NCBI RefSeq assembly: GCF_023343835.1
Contig: NC_064438.1
Span: 16,783,077-16,847,076 of the forward strand
DNA: 64,000 nucleotides
Direction: 5' to 3'
DNA from: Lagopus muta
Lineage: Eukaryota; Chordata; Aves; Galliformes; Phasianidae
Of the stretch, positions 48,301-62,997 are shown one piece after another. The position numbers were made by a program, and so were the translations under genes. The notes beneath the pieces were generated by a model. It made no database searches and had not been told where the DNA came from. It saw only the letters and a list, made by a program, of their open reading frames with translations. The first letter of the stretch is position 1, and every line of letters starts with the position of its first letter.

Positions 48301-51143
48301 TGCCCCATCCCTCCTCCACCACCACGCTGCCACGCAGCTGGGAGAAGCAGTCACACTGTGGGTCCCACTGCACGGCGTGGCTGGTAGGAATGCCATCTGG
48401 GAGCACAGCACTGTGATGACAGCCTCACCTTGGGCGATGCCTCCATGCCTTGGCCTATCTGCGATGGCACTGCCACTGCAGCTCGAGGAGCTCTCGGGGG
48501 CAAGGAGTGGCTCCTGCAGCCACGCAACAGCAGCCACGCTGGCCTGGCCTCCTGGGGCAGCTGGCCCTGCTGTGCAGCCTGAGATCCAGTGGGACGGGTC
48601 TGTGCAGAGGGCAAGCTGTAGGGTGTACGGGAAGGGAAGGAGCCTCCATTTTGAGCAGCCCCAAGCTCTCAGGCAGGAGAATCATTACTCCAAGGGCAGA
48701 CCTGCCAGCTCCATGCTGCCCTTCAATGGCAGATTGAGTGTCAGCCTTTGGGAAGGAGAAGTGACTGTAGAAGGTGCTGAGTGCCCTGGGACCAGCTCAC
48801 AACCCCAGGCCTTATTGGACATTGCTGGATACCCGCAGCACAATGGGAGAGCTGCCAGAGGCTGTGCCCAGTGGACTTTGGGACTGAGCAGCAGGCCCAG
48901 GCTGTGCAGCCATCTCAGCACCACGTCCCTGCCTTCTGCTCTCCACAACAGACACGGCAGGAATGCGTGTCCCATCACAGCACAGGGCTGCCCCCTGCTC
49001 TACACATGTCCCATAGGGCCCAGAGAGTTGGCTCTCAGAGCTCAGGCGTGGAGCACACCCATCTCAAAGAGCTGTTGAGACTTGTCCCTGGCAGCACATG
49101 AGAGAACTCAGGGAACCCAGCAGTCTCGGCCTGCCACAACCTGAGTCACAGCCTAACTGAAGCAGGCTGTGCTGCTCCTCCCCTCTGCAGGCTCATCTGT
49201 AGCCCCTCACCCCGCAAACACATCCCCAGCCCCGTGAGTTCTGCAACTCCTTTAAGACAGTGTGCTACAAGGAACCAGACCCAGGCCAGAGAAGAGGCGT
49301 GGGATGGACTAACTGATCCCCAGGGGAATTCCAGTCTGGAACCAGCAGTGTCCAAGCCACCGAGCCAGGTTCATCCTTCGAGATGGGAACACCTCTGCCC
49401 CTGCCAGATCTCACTCAGCAACACAAATCTCAGTCCAACCACTATGCATTCTAATGAAATTAATGTGCTCATTCCTGGCCCATAGACACCAACCCTACGC
49501 CAGGACGGACCAGAAGGAACAAGCCTGGCTGATATACCAGAAACAATGCTAGAGAGAGGCACACAAGAAGAGCCTTTCAGGAGCAGGGCACAGAATACCA
49601 CCAGTTCCATGAGCTCAAGCTTTGTGCAAACTTTTTCTCCATTCCTTCCTTCCCCGCTCCAGCAGTTTCACAGGAACAGCCCTGTGACTGCTACAAGCAC
49701 AAAGCAATGCCCTCCCAGCCCTGCCAAACAACCTGTGTGAAAGCATGCCGTGCTTTGCCACTCTGCTGGAGATTTAAATTGGTGTTTTAAAGTAGGTTAA
49801 ATAACATCCACTGACCTACAATTAACGCGACTCTGCCCAGGTGTTCCTGCTCTGAACAAACCTGCTCGGCAGCACACAGCCTGACCGCAGCTGTTCCTTA
49901 CACTGATAAGCAGCTCCCAGCAGCCCCATAGCTTGCAGCTGGCACTGCAGAGTGGCAGCAGCCAGGACTGGGTCTGCAGGGCACGGCCGCCCCTGTTTGT
50001 TGTGTCCTGATGGCAGTGCAATGAAAGGAGGGCACTCGTCACCCCGAGAGCAGCATCAGGCACACCCGCTCTCTCTTCTCCTCCAGTTCTCTGCACTGGT
50101 AGCACAAAACCTGCTGCTTTTTGCAGCCCGAAGTGGCAAAATCTCCCTCGACAGCCTCAAAGCTGCCAAAGCACCGGGCTGATAGATGTCCTGGGTCTTG
50201 GCTTGGGTAAACCCTGCTGAATGACAGCACCAGCTGCCTGGAAGGAGTAAATCACATCAGCTCTGTCCTCTGGTCCTCAAATTACTCTTTTATTGCCCAG
50301 TTGCTGCCACGTGTTAAAGCTGCAGTGACCTTCCAACCACCAAGAGCTGTGTTTGAGGGAGCGGCAGCAAATCATGGGGCAACAGGATGCCATGCTGGGG
50401 TACAGACCAGCTCCTCCAGGCCCTCTCCAGAAACACCAGACCCTCCCCATTTCCTCAAGCTGACACCAACAGCGGCAAGAGATGCATGCGGGGGTCAGGG
50501 TGCTTCTCCTTCAACTTTTCCTTTGTGGCTCAAAAAATTGGTTACAAAACTCTGAAGAATAACAGAGACTGCCCTTGTCTGACAAACCACTTCGGAGAGC
50601 TCCAAAGGAGAAAATTATCTCTGTCATTTTCCCCATACAGGTCACAAGCTAATTCCCAGCCCAGATGGGGCTGAGAACTGCCAGCGAGACGAGCGAGTTA
50701 TGCAAACATCCGAAGGCAGCAGTGAAGTGTCTGCCAGGAGCAGAAGCTGAACAGTGGTGAGGTGCCTCGCTGTCCGCCACAGCAGCTCCCGTCTCTGTTT
50801 TGCCTCATGGGAAAACCAAGCAGAATTCAGCTGGCATTGAACCACTCCAATGGACTGCTGCAGAGGGTGCTGCAGTGCTTTCACACCCTACATCTGTCCC
50901 ACAGTGTGACAGCTTACTATGCCAGCTCTGCCACCAGAAAAACCCTGCTTAGTCCCTGCCCTGCTCCCATCTCCCAGCATCACACCCCCAACACCTCCCC
51001 CTGCCCTCGTTGCTCTTTGGCCAAGCGACTGGGACTCACGTGAAGGCAAAGAAGAGGGTGGTGGCTCCCACTAGGAAGATGGCAGCAGCTGAGACCGGAA
51101 CGTATTTGCTGGGTTTGAACCTCTTTCCAGATGCTGCTGGCAT
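42376..51143 (-). CDS. ZDHHC5: Palmitoyltransferase ZDHHC5
   Basis: Plasma-membrane protein S-acyltransferase; known substrates in mammals include flotillin-2, delta-catenin and the Na/K pump accessory protein phospholemman. Eleven coding exons are read on the minus strand: 51143-51040, 47465-47344, 46912-46755, 46632-46463, 46245-46143, 45618-45527, 45423-45291, 44868-44745, 44001-43889, 43730-42847 and 42541-42376, giving 722 aa (human 715). It starts [17 protein letters not shown]. The first two transmembrane segments include [15 protein letters not shown] and [16 protein letters not shown]. The cysteine-rich domain ([16 protein letters not shown]) leads to the catalytic Asp-His-His-Cys at residues 131-134, followed by two more membrane helices. 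The long cytosolic tail is Ser/Pro-rich (exon 43730-42847, 294 codons). It ends EISV, the family's PDZ-binding C-terminus. Confidence 0.97.
45780..46045 (-). mobile_element. CR1 LINE fragment in a ZDHHC5 intron
   Basis: The plus strand shows the reverse complement of CR1: 'ctgttccagtgttggg', 'cctaatgtctaattgg', 'ccatttctccaggctgcat'. The element lies in the same orientation as ZDHHC5, in the intron between 46142 and 45619. It is diverged and truncated at both ends. Confidence 0.75.
46291..46370 (+). mobile_element. CR1 LINE 3' end fragment in a ZDHHC5 intron
   Basis: The blocks 'tgttcattgcaggg', 'ggactagatgacctctaag' and 'tccaacgatcctatgaat' match the terminal part of the CR1 subfamilies that end in the 'gactagatgacc' box. 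It is antisense to ZDHHC5 and sits in the neighbouring intron to the 45780-46045 fragment. Confidence 0.75.
47466..51039 (-). other. ZDHHC5: ZDHHC5 intron (3.6 kb)
   Basis: Between the first and second coding exons. No exon or recognisable interspersed repeat is seen. The plus strand near 50014 contains a 10-base match to the miR-130 family start, judged below as chance. Confidence 0.6.
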
Positions 51144-54085
51144 GTTGGAGCTCTGGTGGGGAATCTGCCCTGCAGCATAGCCCAGGCCCAGCTGGAGTCA
51201 AAGCAAGGCGAGAAGGGCAGGGGAGACGGAAGGGGCCAAAGCACAACCCAAGCCTCCTGGGTCACTCCTGGAGCAGGCTCTGAGCAGAGCAGGCTGTCTG
51301 CAGAAGTCCACTGCGGTCTCCGGAGCAAGAGGCCCTGAGGAGTCCACGCTACTCTCTGCCTTGCGAGAGTTCAGGGGTGCAGGGAGGGAGACTTAAAACC
51401 ATTAAAAAATTCAGCACAGAGAACTGGATTGGATTTAAAACAGCTGTTGGAGCAGGAATGCTGAGAGCCCTTGAGAGCATGCAAAAAGCAGCTCCCCGTA
51501 CAGCTTGCAGCAGCCACCAGACACGAAGGTAAGCTTTCCGTGCTGGGACAGGAGCAAGGCAAGAAGCACAATGCGTGAGAGCACCCTGGGAAAGAGCAAG
51601 ATAGCGGTAAACTTCTTGCAAAAAGCCACTCAGGGAAACCACTTCTCCTTTTCAATCTGATATCCACAGCCCCCTCCGGCCGCTGTCTCACAAGCGATCT
51701 GCCCAGCTTCCTTGCAGTGCTGTGGTGCCTCCTCCTCCTCCCTGGAGGCGGTACAGAAGCACTCTCCCTGATTTCACCAGAATCTAGGCTGGCTGCCTGG
51801 CGGTGGCCATTTAATTTTATTTATTTCTCTTTGACTGTTAAAGCCGAGGAACAGCTGGTGCAAGGTTGAGCTGTAAATCCTTTCTTTGAGAGGGGGGCTG
51901 GAGGGGAAGGTCCAGTGGATTGTGCGTTTTCACCCTCTTCCTACTTGTTCCTTTCTCCTGACCCTCTGGGCCTTTCCACAGGCTTCACTGTTGTTGTGAA
52001 TCAACAGGAATTGCACCAAATCTTCACTGTGGCAACCATTCCTGAGCAGCACAGCAGCAGAGATCTGAAGGAACGCTTTCAGGGAGGGCTTTTATACCCC
52101 CAAAAGACAAGTGACGGTGGAAGCAATGCTGTAGAAGTCTGTACAGCCCATGGCCCAAGCAGTGTGGGGGCAGGTCTCAGTACATTCCAAACCACTCCAT
52201 TTTTACTGAATGGAGGAGAGGTAAAGTTGCTCTTCATTAATCCATTTGTTCGCTCAAAAAACTCAGGAGCATTGAGAATGCCACACCTCACCTAAAAAAA
52301 GAGGACAGAAGTAAATTAACAAGAGAAACAATCGTGTAAAAATACTGAAACACCACCAAGCTGTCCAGAACAGTGAGAATGCATTTATGTGAGGAAGGAA
52401 ACAATCAGGAAGATGCAGAACCCTGTTGCAGGCGACTTCCAAGCCCAGCTCTGACAGCCCGATGCCACAGCCCAAGGCCTGTCACATAACATTGGCGTCC
52501 CTCATCACATCTGCAAACCTGCAGTGAGAGGAGGCTGTAATTAGCAAAGATCCAGCCAGCCACCTCACAGCCCAACCCTGAGGCCCTCTGCACTCCATTC
52601 ACTGCAGAGAAACCCAAACTAAGCAACATACCCAGGACTGCACAGGAAGTCTGCGCTGAGCCTGGAATAAGATTAGGGACCGTAAGACTGCTTGCCTTGT
52701 ACCTTTCTACAGTTGTAACTCCAGTTCTAATGCTGCAAAACGCCTGCTGCCTCGAGGTGAAGGGGCTAATCAGAGGCTTACAGAGCCGATATTTGGGTGG
52801 AGACAGCAGGAGGAAGAGGCAGCTGGAATCTCATCCTCTTCCCCCTGAGGGCACAAAGCAGAGAAGCCAGTGGAGAACACTAGGGAAGGGATTCTGAGGG
52901 CCAGGTTCCCACCAGAGAGCCCTGATGGCTTTATGGTGCCCTCAAGAGTGTCACCTGATTGACAGCAAGGGTGTAGGTGGGAGTGTCAGATTGCTGCGAG
53001 GCAAAACATAGGGGAGAATGTACCTTCCTGAGAACTGAAGGAGGCACCAACCAGCCCCAAGCACACTTGAACCCAGTGCAGCTCAGGGAAGAGCTGGGCA
53101 CAGCTTCTATTTCATTGACTTACTGCTAGAGCCCCTGCTGGGCCATTTGTCACATACTCAGTGCCTCGGTGTTCCATCATGAGGTCTCCATCAGCCCACT
53201 GACCACCAGATACAGAGCCATAATGACCCTCTTCTCCTCCCAGATCTTTTTCTTAGGGGTAGATGTAAATTCCGAATGCTGACCAAGCACTCACGCAGGC
53301 TGAGAGAACTGTGGCACAAAATTAAGGACACAAGTAGTTCATGACAAGAACTTACTAGGCTTAGATAACTCAGTCCCAATGCAAGGCGTCAGCCAGCGGG
53401 GCTGACTAACCGAGGCACCACTCCCACTGCAAAAGGCCCTTCTTTAGCAGAAACTTTTGAAACCAACTTTCTGGCTTTGTGATCGAGAGAGAGGAAAGCC
53501 AGCACAGCACAACAGGAGCACAGTGCCCCAAATCTGCTGGCTGGAAGCCCTGCTCTCACCTCCGGGCAGCCGGCCGCAGCGGCTCTGCGGGTGGGCGGGC
53601 AGCAGTCCTGGAGATAGGCTACCCCCAAGTTGAAAGATGACATCACTGCTAATTGCTTTAGCAGAAACCATCTGTTAACGTGCTCCTCAGCTGTAACAGG
53701 ACACCCCAGCCCTTTGAAAGGCTCCGCCATGAGAACAGCCACACCTCAAATCCAAACAGATACTCGCAGATTTAAGTTTGCCCCCATGCTACTCCTCACC
53801 TCTCCATCCCATTCCTTACGCAGAGCGATCTCCTTGTCCAAAACACTGTCCACAAACATTCCCCTTGAAGCCTGCCCCAGTTCAAGGTCCTGCTCAGCTC
53901 CAACCCTTTCCAAGGCACCTCCTAATGACAGGTGCATACATTAAAGGGCTCCAACTCCTCTCACAGGGAGAGTCGGCACACGGTGGCATTTGCAAAGGTC
54001 CACGTGAGAGCTCAGCTCAGTGCAGAAAGGAACATCAGGCAGTGCTGGAGCGAGCTCCCCACATCAGTGCAAGAGTAAAGACAGA

Positions 54086-54330
54086 AATACAGAACATCCC
54101 GAGTTGAAAGGGACCCAAAACAATCACTGAGTCCAACTCCTAGCTCCAAAACTCAAGCCCTATGTTTGAAAGTATTGTCCAAAGGCTCCTTGAGTTCTAG
54201 CAGCTTGGGTCTATGAGCACTGCCACGGGGAGTCTGTTCCAGTGCCCAGACACACACTGGTGAAGAATCTTCTCTTTATGTGCAAACTACAGCTTGGGCA
54301 CCTGCATGTCCTGACCACCAGGCAAGAGGT
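54086..54330 (-). mobile_element. CR1 LINE 3' fragment
   Basis: The plus strand reads as CR1 reverse complement: 'cagaacatcccgagttgaaa', 'gagtccaactcctagc', 'ctgttccagtgcccagac', 'ggtgaagaatcttctc'. It is in the same orientation as ZDHHC5 and moderately diverged, with no visible flanking duplication. Confidence 0.75.
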
Positions 54331-57254
54331 CCAACCCTCCTGCAGCCTGGAATGTTTGGTTGACATCTGAAATGCTGTGTGGCATGGCACTGCAGGCTGG
54401 TATCTCAGCTGTGTAATTTTAAAGTATCTTCTTCTCTTTTCTTGGGGCTAAACGATAGCAACACTTGACCGTTTCTGTCACTTACCCTGACACCCTGGAG
54501 TAACACAAACCTCTTTGCAGGATCCACCCTGCCTTTCCACAAATTATACCGATTCAGACCACATTCACACCAACTTCCCCAAACAGACAATCTCTTACTA
54601 TACCTCTTATCCAGCAGTCCTGCAATCTGCCCACTCCCAACCTCTCCTTTCCCTTTCCAAACCTTTTATCCTCACTGCAACTCACCTGAGGAACGTATGT
54701 GCTCTACTCCCACCCTAATCCTTTCTCTGCCGCTTCCAGCCCAGCAGCTCCTCCCTTCCACGCTTCTCAGGACCTGCCCTACTCCTTCCTCCTCCCAGTC
54801 AAGCTTTACTAGGCTTGTGTGTCACAGATTACTCCATTTTCCCTCTCCTCTGGTGTTTCTACCTGTTTTCCCAACCTTAGCACCTCTTCCTCTGCCGTGC
54901 TTTTTTTTTTTCCCCGGTTCCTCTTCTCCAGCACAACCCCAGGCTTCCCGCTCCCAAAGGAGAGTCTAGGGTTCACAAGTCAGCCACTGCCTTACTGATA
55001 CTCCCGTCCCACAGATGGCTTTACTGCCTGGCAAGGGCTCAGCTGCTCCCTGAGCTTGTCCCATTGCCCCAGTTTCCCTGCACCCGTATTCTCATTCCCC
55101 ATTTATGTACTTCCATTCACGTGAGGGGCTAACTTCCATCTCCCCTCGCCTCAGTTTCTGAGGACTTTACTTAATCCTGCTTTCCTTTCCTCAGGATATT
55201 TCCAAACGCCACCACTGCCACCTTCCACTTCTTTTTCAGTGCACACTGCCTTTTCTTCAGCTGAGAACCTGATGAGTCTGACTCCGATTTCCACTTCTGC
55301 CAGCACTCACTCCTTGAAGCGCTGTGCTCTTCCTCTCCTTCCCACCATTTCCCCATCTCATCGCTTTCCAGAAACCCATCCACATACAGCCTGAACAGTT
55401 TGTGTTGCTTTGGGGCTTGATCTTTCCAAAGAATCAGATGGGACAAGGAAACACTCCTCACCATGCTCCACGCTGCCAACAAGCAGTTCCTCTAAGCTCT
55501 CCCAGCCCTGAAGAAGGAAGCGCACACCTCAACGTGACAAGGTTCCCCGACACTGCCTTTCATCACCACGCAGGGAAAGGAGCTGGCACAGAACAGAGAG
55601 AGTTCACTCTCAGTTATGAGCTCCAGCGGTGCGTCAGCTGCCTCCCTGCCCCAAACCAGTCCTGTTGAGTTTCCCCTGCACGGGTCAAACAGACAAACAA
55701 TTCCTTCCGAGTGATGCAAGTCCCAGTCAGGGCAGATCTGGGACGACACAAAGACAAGATGTACTCTACCCATTCCCACCTTGTTTTCATTGCCTGCACC
55801 CAAGACATGCATGGAGCAGGTGGCCCCAGGGCTGGCTCTGTAGTCCGGAGCCTTGGCACCTTCTATTCACGGGATGAGAAACATGTCCCAGCCAGCTCCC
55901 CTCAGCACTGAGCTCACTGCACAAACCCCACACAGCAAGAAGCCAAGAGGTATTCGTGAAACACAGACAACAGCCCAGGCAGCAGTTGCTGAGATGCAGG
56001 CAGCAAGGGAAAGCAAAACCATCAGAGCAGGCAGCCAGCACGGCTGGCAGCCCCTCAGTGCTTATCTCCGGCCTTGCTTACATTGCTCCTGTTCCTCCCC
56101 TGCCCATCTCAGCGGTTTACACGGGATTAGCCCCATTTTGCGGACAAAGCAGGGAAGAACAGCATCTCATCCAATGTGTCCACACCTTCCTGGATGCACA
56201 AACCCAGCCCTCCCACCACCAGTGCTCAGAGGCAGCAGCCAGCAGAAGAAACAAGGGGTGCAGCAGGAGAAGGGTGAACGCCCCAAAAAGCCTTGTCTAA
56301 AACCTCCCGTTGGAGACCTTTACTCCACCCAGTTACCTCCTGCCTGACCTCAGGAACCATGAGAACAAAGTCCTCTGCTAAGGAACAACGCCTCGCTGGA
56401 GGTGATGATTAGATTAAGCCCGCTAAGTTGATCAACCTCCTCACTTCGATCTAGACAAGGCTGTAGTCATGTTTTATAGCCTAGAAAAGATCAGTGCAGG
56501 AAGGATGATCCCACAGACAACCCAATTCAGATATGTAGCAGATCAAAAGGTGGAAGCTGGGGAGAAATCACATCCTAGGGAGCCACCAGCAAGCGACACC
56601 AGGAAGGCAGAATCTCTCCCCCTAAACCAGCGAGATGAGCAGGGTACAACGGTGAGATTTTGCTCTCATCTCAAGGAGATGCAACAGAATCCTCAGCTGC
56701 AATAACTTGGGATTAACACATTTCACATTGATAATTTGGAGCTGCTTAGCAGTAGCCAGGCTGAACAACTGCCAGCACAGCCCATTACATCACCAACACT
56801 GGAGAACGTTGAGTGGAAGTGTGTTTCGAGGAGGAATTTCACTCTGGATAAGGCAGCAGCACATGGGCCGGGGCTCTGCACCCAGAGAGCAGCCTTCAAC
56901 TTCTGCTCACTGACAGGCCACAAGAACCAAACCCTGACACAGGCTTTTTAAAACTGAAGTTGACGAGATGTTCTCAGAAGTACCGTCAGCACAAGGAGAG
57001 CCCCAGCTCCAGATGAGAGCCTGCAGGAAGGCTCTGTGCTGCAGGCCACTGCTGTGCTGGTGTCCACTCCTCAAACACAAACCCTGCCCACCCTCACAGC
57101 ACTCAGGAGCATGACTGCATTCTGTTATCCCACCGTCCAGCCTCCGTGCCTGCCCAAATTCCTCAACAGCACCATCCAACCCTCCAAAGCAGCTCTGGGC
57201 TCCCAGCACCAGAAGGACATGGGGCTGTCAGAGGGGAAGCCTCACGGATGCTGA

Positions 57255-57615
57255 AAGCTATGAGGAGATGGGCTCAGTCAGCCTGGAGAAGAGAAGGCTC
57301 TGGGGAACCTCGCCGTGGCTTTCCAGCACACAAAAAGGCAACGGGAAAGCTGGGGAGGGGCTTTCACAAGGACAGAGAGTGAATGAACGGTAATAGTTTT
57401 AAACTAAAAGAGGGGGGCTCTGAATTAAGTGTAAGGACGAAAATCTTTACTCACAGGGCAGTGATGCACCGGCACAGCGACCCAGAGAGCTGTGGGTGCC
57501 CCATCCCTGGAGGCGCCCCAGGCCGGGCCGGATGGGCCCCGGGCAGTCTCACCGGGCTGCTACCGAGCGTCCCTGCCTATGAAGGGGGTGGAACCGGATG
57601 GGCCGTAAGGCCCGC
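57255..57615 (+). mobile_element. CR1 LINE 3' region running into the ZDHHC5 CpG island
   Basis: CR1 blocks in order: 'agcctggagaagagaaggct' (about 57279-57298), 'gaaagctggggaggggcttt' (about 57344-57363), 'ttttaaactaaaagagg' (about 57397-57413), 'tgccccatccctggaggc' (about 57496-57513), 'ccggatgggcc' and 'gtccctgcctatgaaggggg' (about 57569-57588). The right half is unusually rich in CpG compared with ordinary CR1 copies and merges without a break into the promoter island. Confidence 0.75.
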
Positions 57616-58260
57616 TGCCCCCGGCCGTACTATCGCTCCGCGGCCCCGCGGGCACGGAAGGACGCGGCGAACTCACTGAGACGCCGCGCGGAGCCGGATC
57701 GGCACTGCGCCCGGGCCCAGGAGGAAGCGGCTCCCACCTCGCCCCGCCATGCCGCACCACCGGCGGGGCGGAGGCCGCGGGCCGGCGGGGCTCCGGGCGC
57801 CGCGGAGAGGCCGCGCTGCCAGGCGGCGGGCGGGGGCTCGGAGGCGGTCCCGGGGCAGAACGCAGCCGGGGCTCCGGGGCCCTACGGCTACCGGGGGCGG
57901 GGAAGGGCCAGCAGCCCTGGGAGGAGGCGGGCGCGACGGGAGAGGGAGCGAGGACGGCCCGCGGTACTCACCGGCACGCTACGGCGCGGCCCGGGCGGCG
58001 CCCAACGCTACCGGGCACGAAGCGGCGGCGGCGCTCGGCGGCTGGGCACGACGTCAGAGTTGCGCCTGCGCGCCCCGCCCCGTCGGCCGCGCGTCCCGCC
58101 CGCCGCTCTTCATTGGTCGCCATCTGGGGAACAGCCTGGAAGGAGCGAGGAAGGGCGCGGCGCGCATGCGTGAAACGGGAAGTGGCCGTGCGCATGCGTC
58201 ATCAGGAGGGTGGGCGCACGTGCACCGCAGACCGCATGCGCGGCGCTTCCTGCGCCCGGA
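57600..58260 (-). promoter_or_regulatory. ZDHHC5: ZDHHC5 CpG-island promoter with NRF-1 motif cluster
   Basis: A minus-strand donor GCCG/GTGAGTAC after 57972 marks the likely non-coding first exon. Upstream are NRF-1-type sites at about 58061-58071 (TGCGCCTGCGC), 58162-58170 (GCGCATGCG), 58189-58198 (TGCGCATGCG) and 58234-58241 (GCATGCGC), and an inverted CCAAT (ATTGGT) near 58112. No TATA box. Transcription probably starts near 58050-58150. Confidence 0.7.
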
Positions 58261-58518
58261 GGGGATCTGAGCGCTGTGTGCTGCGGGGCGAACCCGTGGG
58301 ACGAGACAGGAGCCCAGCCCAGCCCGTGCGTGTCCGCGGAGCGGAGGAAAAGGAGCGTCTTCCGCCCTGCTTCGCTTTGACCGATGGTCTTCCTGTGATA
58401 GGCCTGGGGTTCCTGTTCAGCATCCACGGGGGTGGGTGGTCAGCACCCGGGGCCAATCCTTCCATCCTGCAGCCGAGACAAAAAGCAGGAAGCACCACGG
58501 AGCCAAAGGGCAGCGAGA

Positions 58519-58524
58519 TTTAAT
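58519..58524 (-). terminator. CLP1: CLP1 poly(A) signal ATTAAA
   Basis: Plus-strand TTTAAT reads ATTAAA on the minus strand, 170 bases after the CLP1 stop. The 3' end is expected near 58500, about 300-400 bases upstream of the ZDHHC5 start region, with which CLP1 is in tandem. Confidence 0.6.
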
Positions 58525-58693
58525 AACAAACTTTACAAAAAGATAAAAACGAGAGGCAGCCTCCTGTGCCGCTGGCACAAGGGCACAAACCCAGGGCCTG
58601 AAAGCTGCTGGGCAAAGCAAGCGCTGGGCTACACGCATGGACATCCCCATGTGTCCCCTCTGCCCAGGACTCCCTGCCCCATCCCTGCTGGAG

Positions 58694-61266
<2,573 letters not shown>

Positions 61267-61372
61267 GTGAGCGGAGGGACGCGGGGGGAGGGGGGGGGGG
61301 GGGGGAACTACGGCGGTGCCGGGAGGCACGGCGCTGCCCCCTCCTCACCCCATCCCGCTTAACCATTCGCAG
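61267..61372 (+). other. YPEL4: YPEL4 5' UTR intron with poly-G run
   Basis: A 106-base intron from GTGAGC at 61267 to the acceptor ATTCGCAG ending at 61372. It contains G6 (61283-61288), then A, A-free G15 at 61291-61305, so the non-template strand is G-rich just downstream of initiation and could form a quadruplex or R-loop. Confidence 0.6.
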
Positions 61373-61513
61373 GCCGCCCCCCCTTACCGCCCGCTTCTCG
61401 TCCGGGGGACCCTTGGGCAGCCGCGCTCCACCCCCCGTCCCGGAGGGACAACGGCTCTCAGCACGCTGCTGCGCTGCTTCTTCCCCTGCGAGCGGCTGTG
61501 CGGGGGCTGCACC

Positions 61514-62687
61514 ATGCCCCCCGCACCCCCGCGGCCCCCCGGGGCCCTGCCACCGGCCGTTCTCCCCGCCTGCCGCCACCGGGTCCCTGCCACCACTCGT
61601 CTGCCTCCCCGGACCTTTCACAGCTACCTACCGCGCTCCCACCGCACCTACAGCTGCGTACACTGCCGTGCACACCTGGCCAGGCACGAGGAGCTCATCT
61701 CCAAGGTGCCCCCTCTGCGCCCGCGTCACCTCCCCGGGGCCCTGGTGTGGCCATCTTCCCCTCTGCAGTGTCCCTGGGAAATAGTGAGGGTCTCCCCAGG
61801 GTGTCCCCAGGGTAGTTGTGTCTGTCCTTTCTGCGTTGTCCCCTCTATGCTGTCCCCCCATGCTGTCTCCTCCTCCACAGCATCCCCTCTGCAGTGTCCC
61901 CTCCATGGTGTCCTGAGAGTGCCAGGTATCCCCCTGTGCCCATACTCCCCACAGTGTCCCCATGGCAGAAAGTCTTTCCCTGCGGTGGCATGGTGGTGAT
62001 GGAGGAGGGGAGTGAGGGAGGCACAGAGGACGCTGGGTTGAGTCACGCTGTGTCCCTGCAGTCCTTCCAGGGCAGCCATGGCCGTGCCTACCTGTTCAAC
62101 TCGGTGTGAGTACTGCGGTGGGGGATGGGATGCTGGGAGGGGGGAGTGGGGTGAGCTATCATCACTATCACTTGTCCTGGAGAAGGTTGAAGGAACATCG
62201 CCAGACATGCCCACAGCACCCTGTCTGGTGCAGGGTTAATGTGGGCTGTGGCCCGGCCGAACAGCGCCTGCTGCTCACTGGGCTTCACTCTGTGGCTGAC
62301 ATCTTCTGCGAGAACTGCAAAACCACCCTGGGCTGGAAATACGTGAGTGCCCCTGGCGCCCCCAACCTGGGATTGGGCATCACACTGGCACCCCAATCCC
62401 TTGGCCTGGGCATCCCAAAGACATAATACGGTCACACTGAGCCCACGGCACCGCAAATCCCGCTTGGTTACCCAAAGCCCTGCTGCAGCCCACTGTGCAG
62501 GCACCCCAAACCCACAATAGTTGCCCTGGGACCCTAAATCCATAGCACATGTCCTGTGACCTGGGCCCTGAGGGGGCTCAGGCTGCCATCCCCACAGGAG
62601 CAGGCATTCGAGAGCAGCCAGAAGTACAAGGAGGGGAAGTTCATCATTGAGATGTCGCACATGGTCAAGGAGAACGGCTGGGATTGA
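61514..62687 (+). CDS. YPEL4: Yippee-like 4
   Basis: Member of the yippee family of small, highly conserved zinc-binding nuclear proteins; molecular role poorly defined. Four coding exons: 61514-61705, 62062-62105, 62234-62342 and 62598-62687, giving 144 aa (human 127). The yippee domain carries the zinc ligands in [10 protein letters not shown] and [14 protein letters not shown]. Between them are [21 protein letters not shown] and [10 protein letters not shown]; the C-terminus is [12 protein letters not shown]. The ATG at 61514 gives about 33 residues (Pro/Ala-rich) before TFHSYLP, against about 17 in human; no other ATG lies between it and the domain. The synteny with CLP1 and SERPING1 distinguishes it from YPEL1-3. 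Confidence 0.93.
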
Positions 62688-62872
62688 GCAGCATGGGAGG
62701 GACACCACAATGGCACCTACCCTGGCAGGCACCTGGCATTGGACAACTGACATGGGCCCTCCCCACTTTGCTCTCCAGGGAGGGCACCCCATGCCAGCCT
62801 GTGCCACCTGCTAGGGTGAGGGCATGGGGCCCGTCACCAGCACACAGAGGCTGCGGGCAGCTTTTCTAGTGG

Positions 62873-62878
62873 AATAAA
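62873..62878 (+). terminator. YPEL4: YPEL4 poly(A) signal AATAAA
   Basis: Canonical AATAAA 185 bases after the stop codon; 3' end near 62895, about 100 bases from the convergent SERPING1 3' end. Confidence 0.8.
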
Positions 62879-62997
62879 AGATTTTTGTAGGAAGGCGTCA
62901 AGTGTCACTTTGGAGTGCCAGGGGGAGGTGGCAACGCCAGGGGGACAGCAGCTGGCACACCAGCAGCAATAGTGTTCCCCCTCCAACAGGAGCCAGT

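Larger units (their letters stand above)
51144..57971 (-). other. ZDHHC5: ZDHHC5 5' UTR segment and 5' intron (about 6.8 kb)
   Basis: Upstream of the start ATG, a likely acceptor is the GCAG at about 51174-51171, so about 27 bases of this exon are 5' UTR. The remainder is intron up to the first-exon donor after 57972. It contains CR1 fragments at 54086-54330 and 57255-57615. A pyrimidine-rich plus-strand stretch lies at about 54690-54930. No coding exon is recognised. Confidence 0.6.

Noticed and set aside
50014-50036. Sequence starting CAGTGCAATG, identical to the first 10 bases of miR-130 family members
   Set aside because: The flanks fold only into a short, interrupted stem with about a 12-base loop. 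It is antisense in a ZDHHC5 intron and not at the syntenic MIR130A position. Most likely a chance match.
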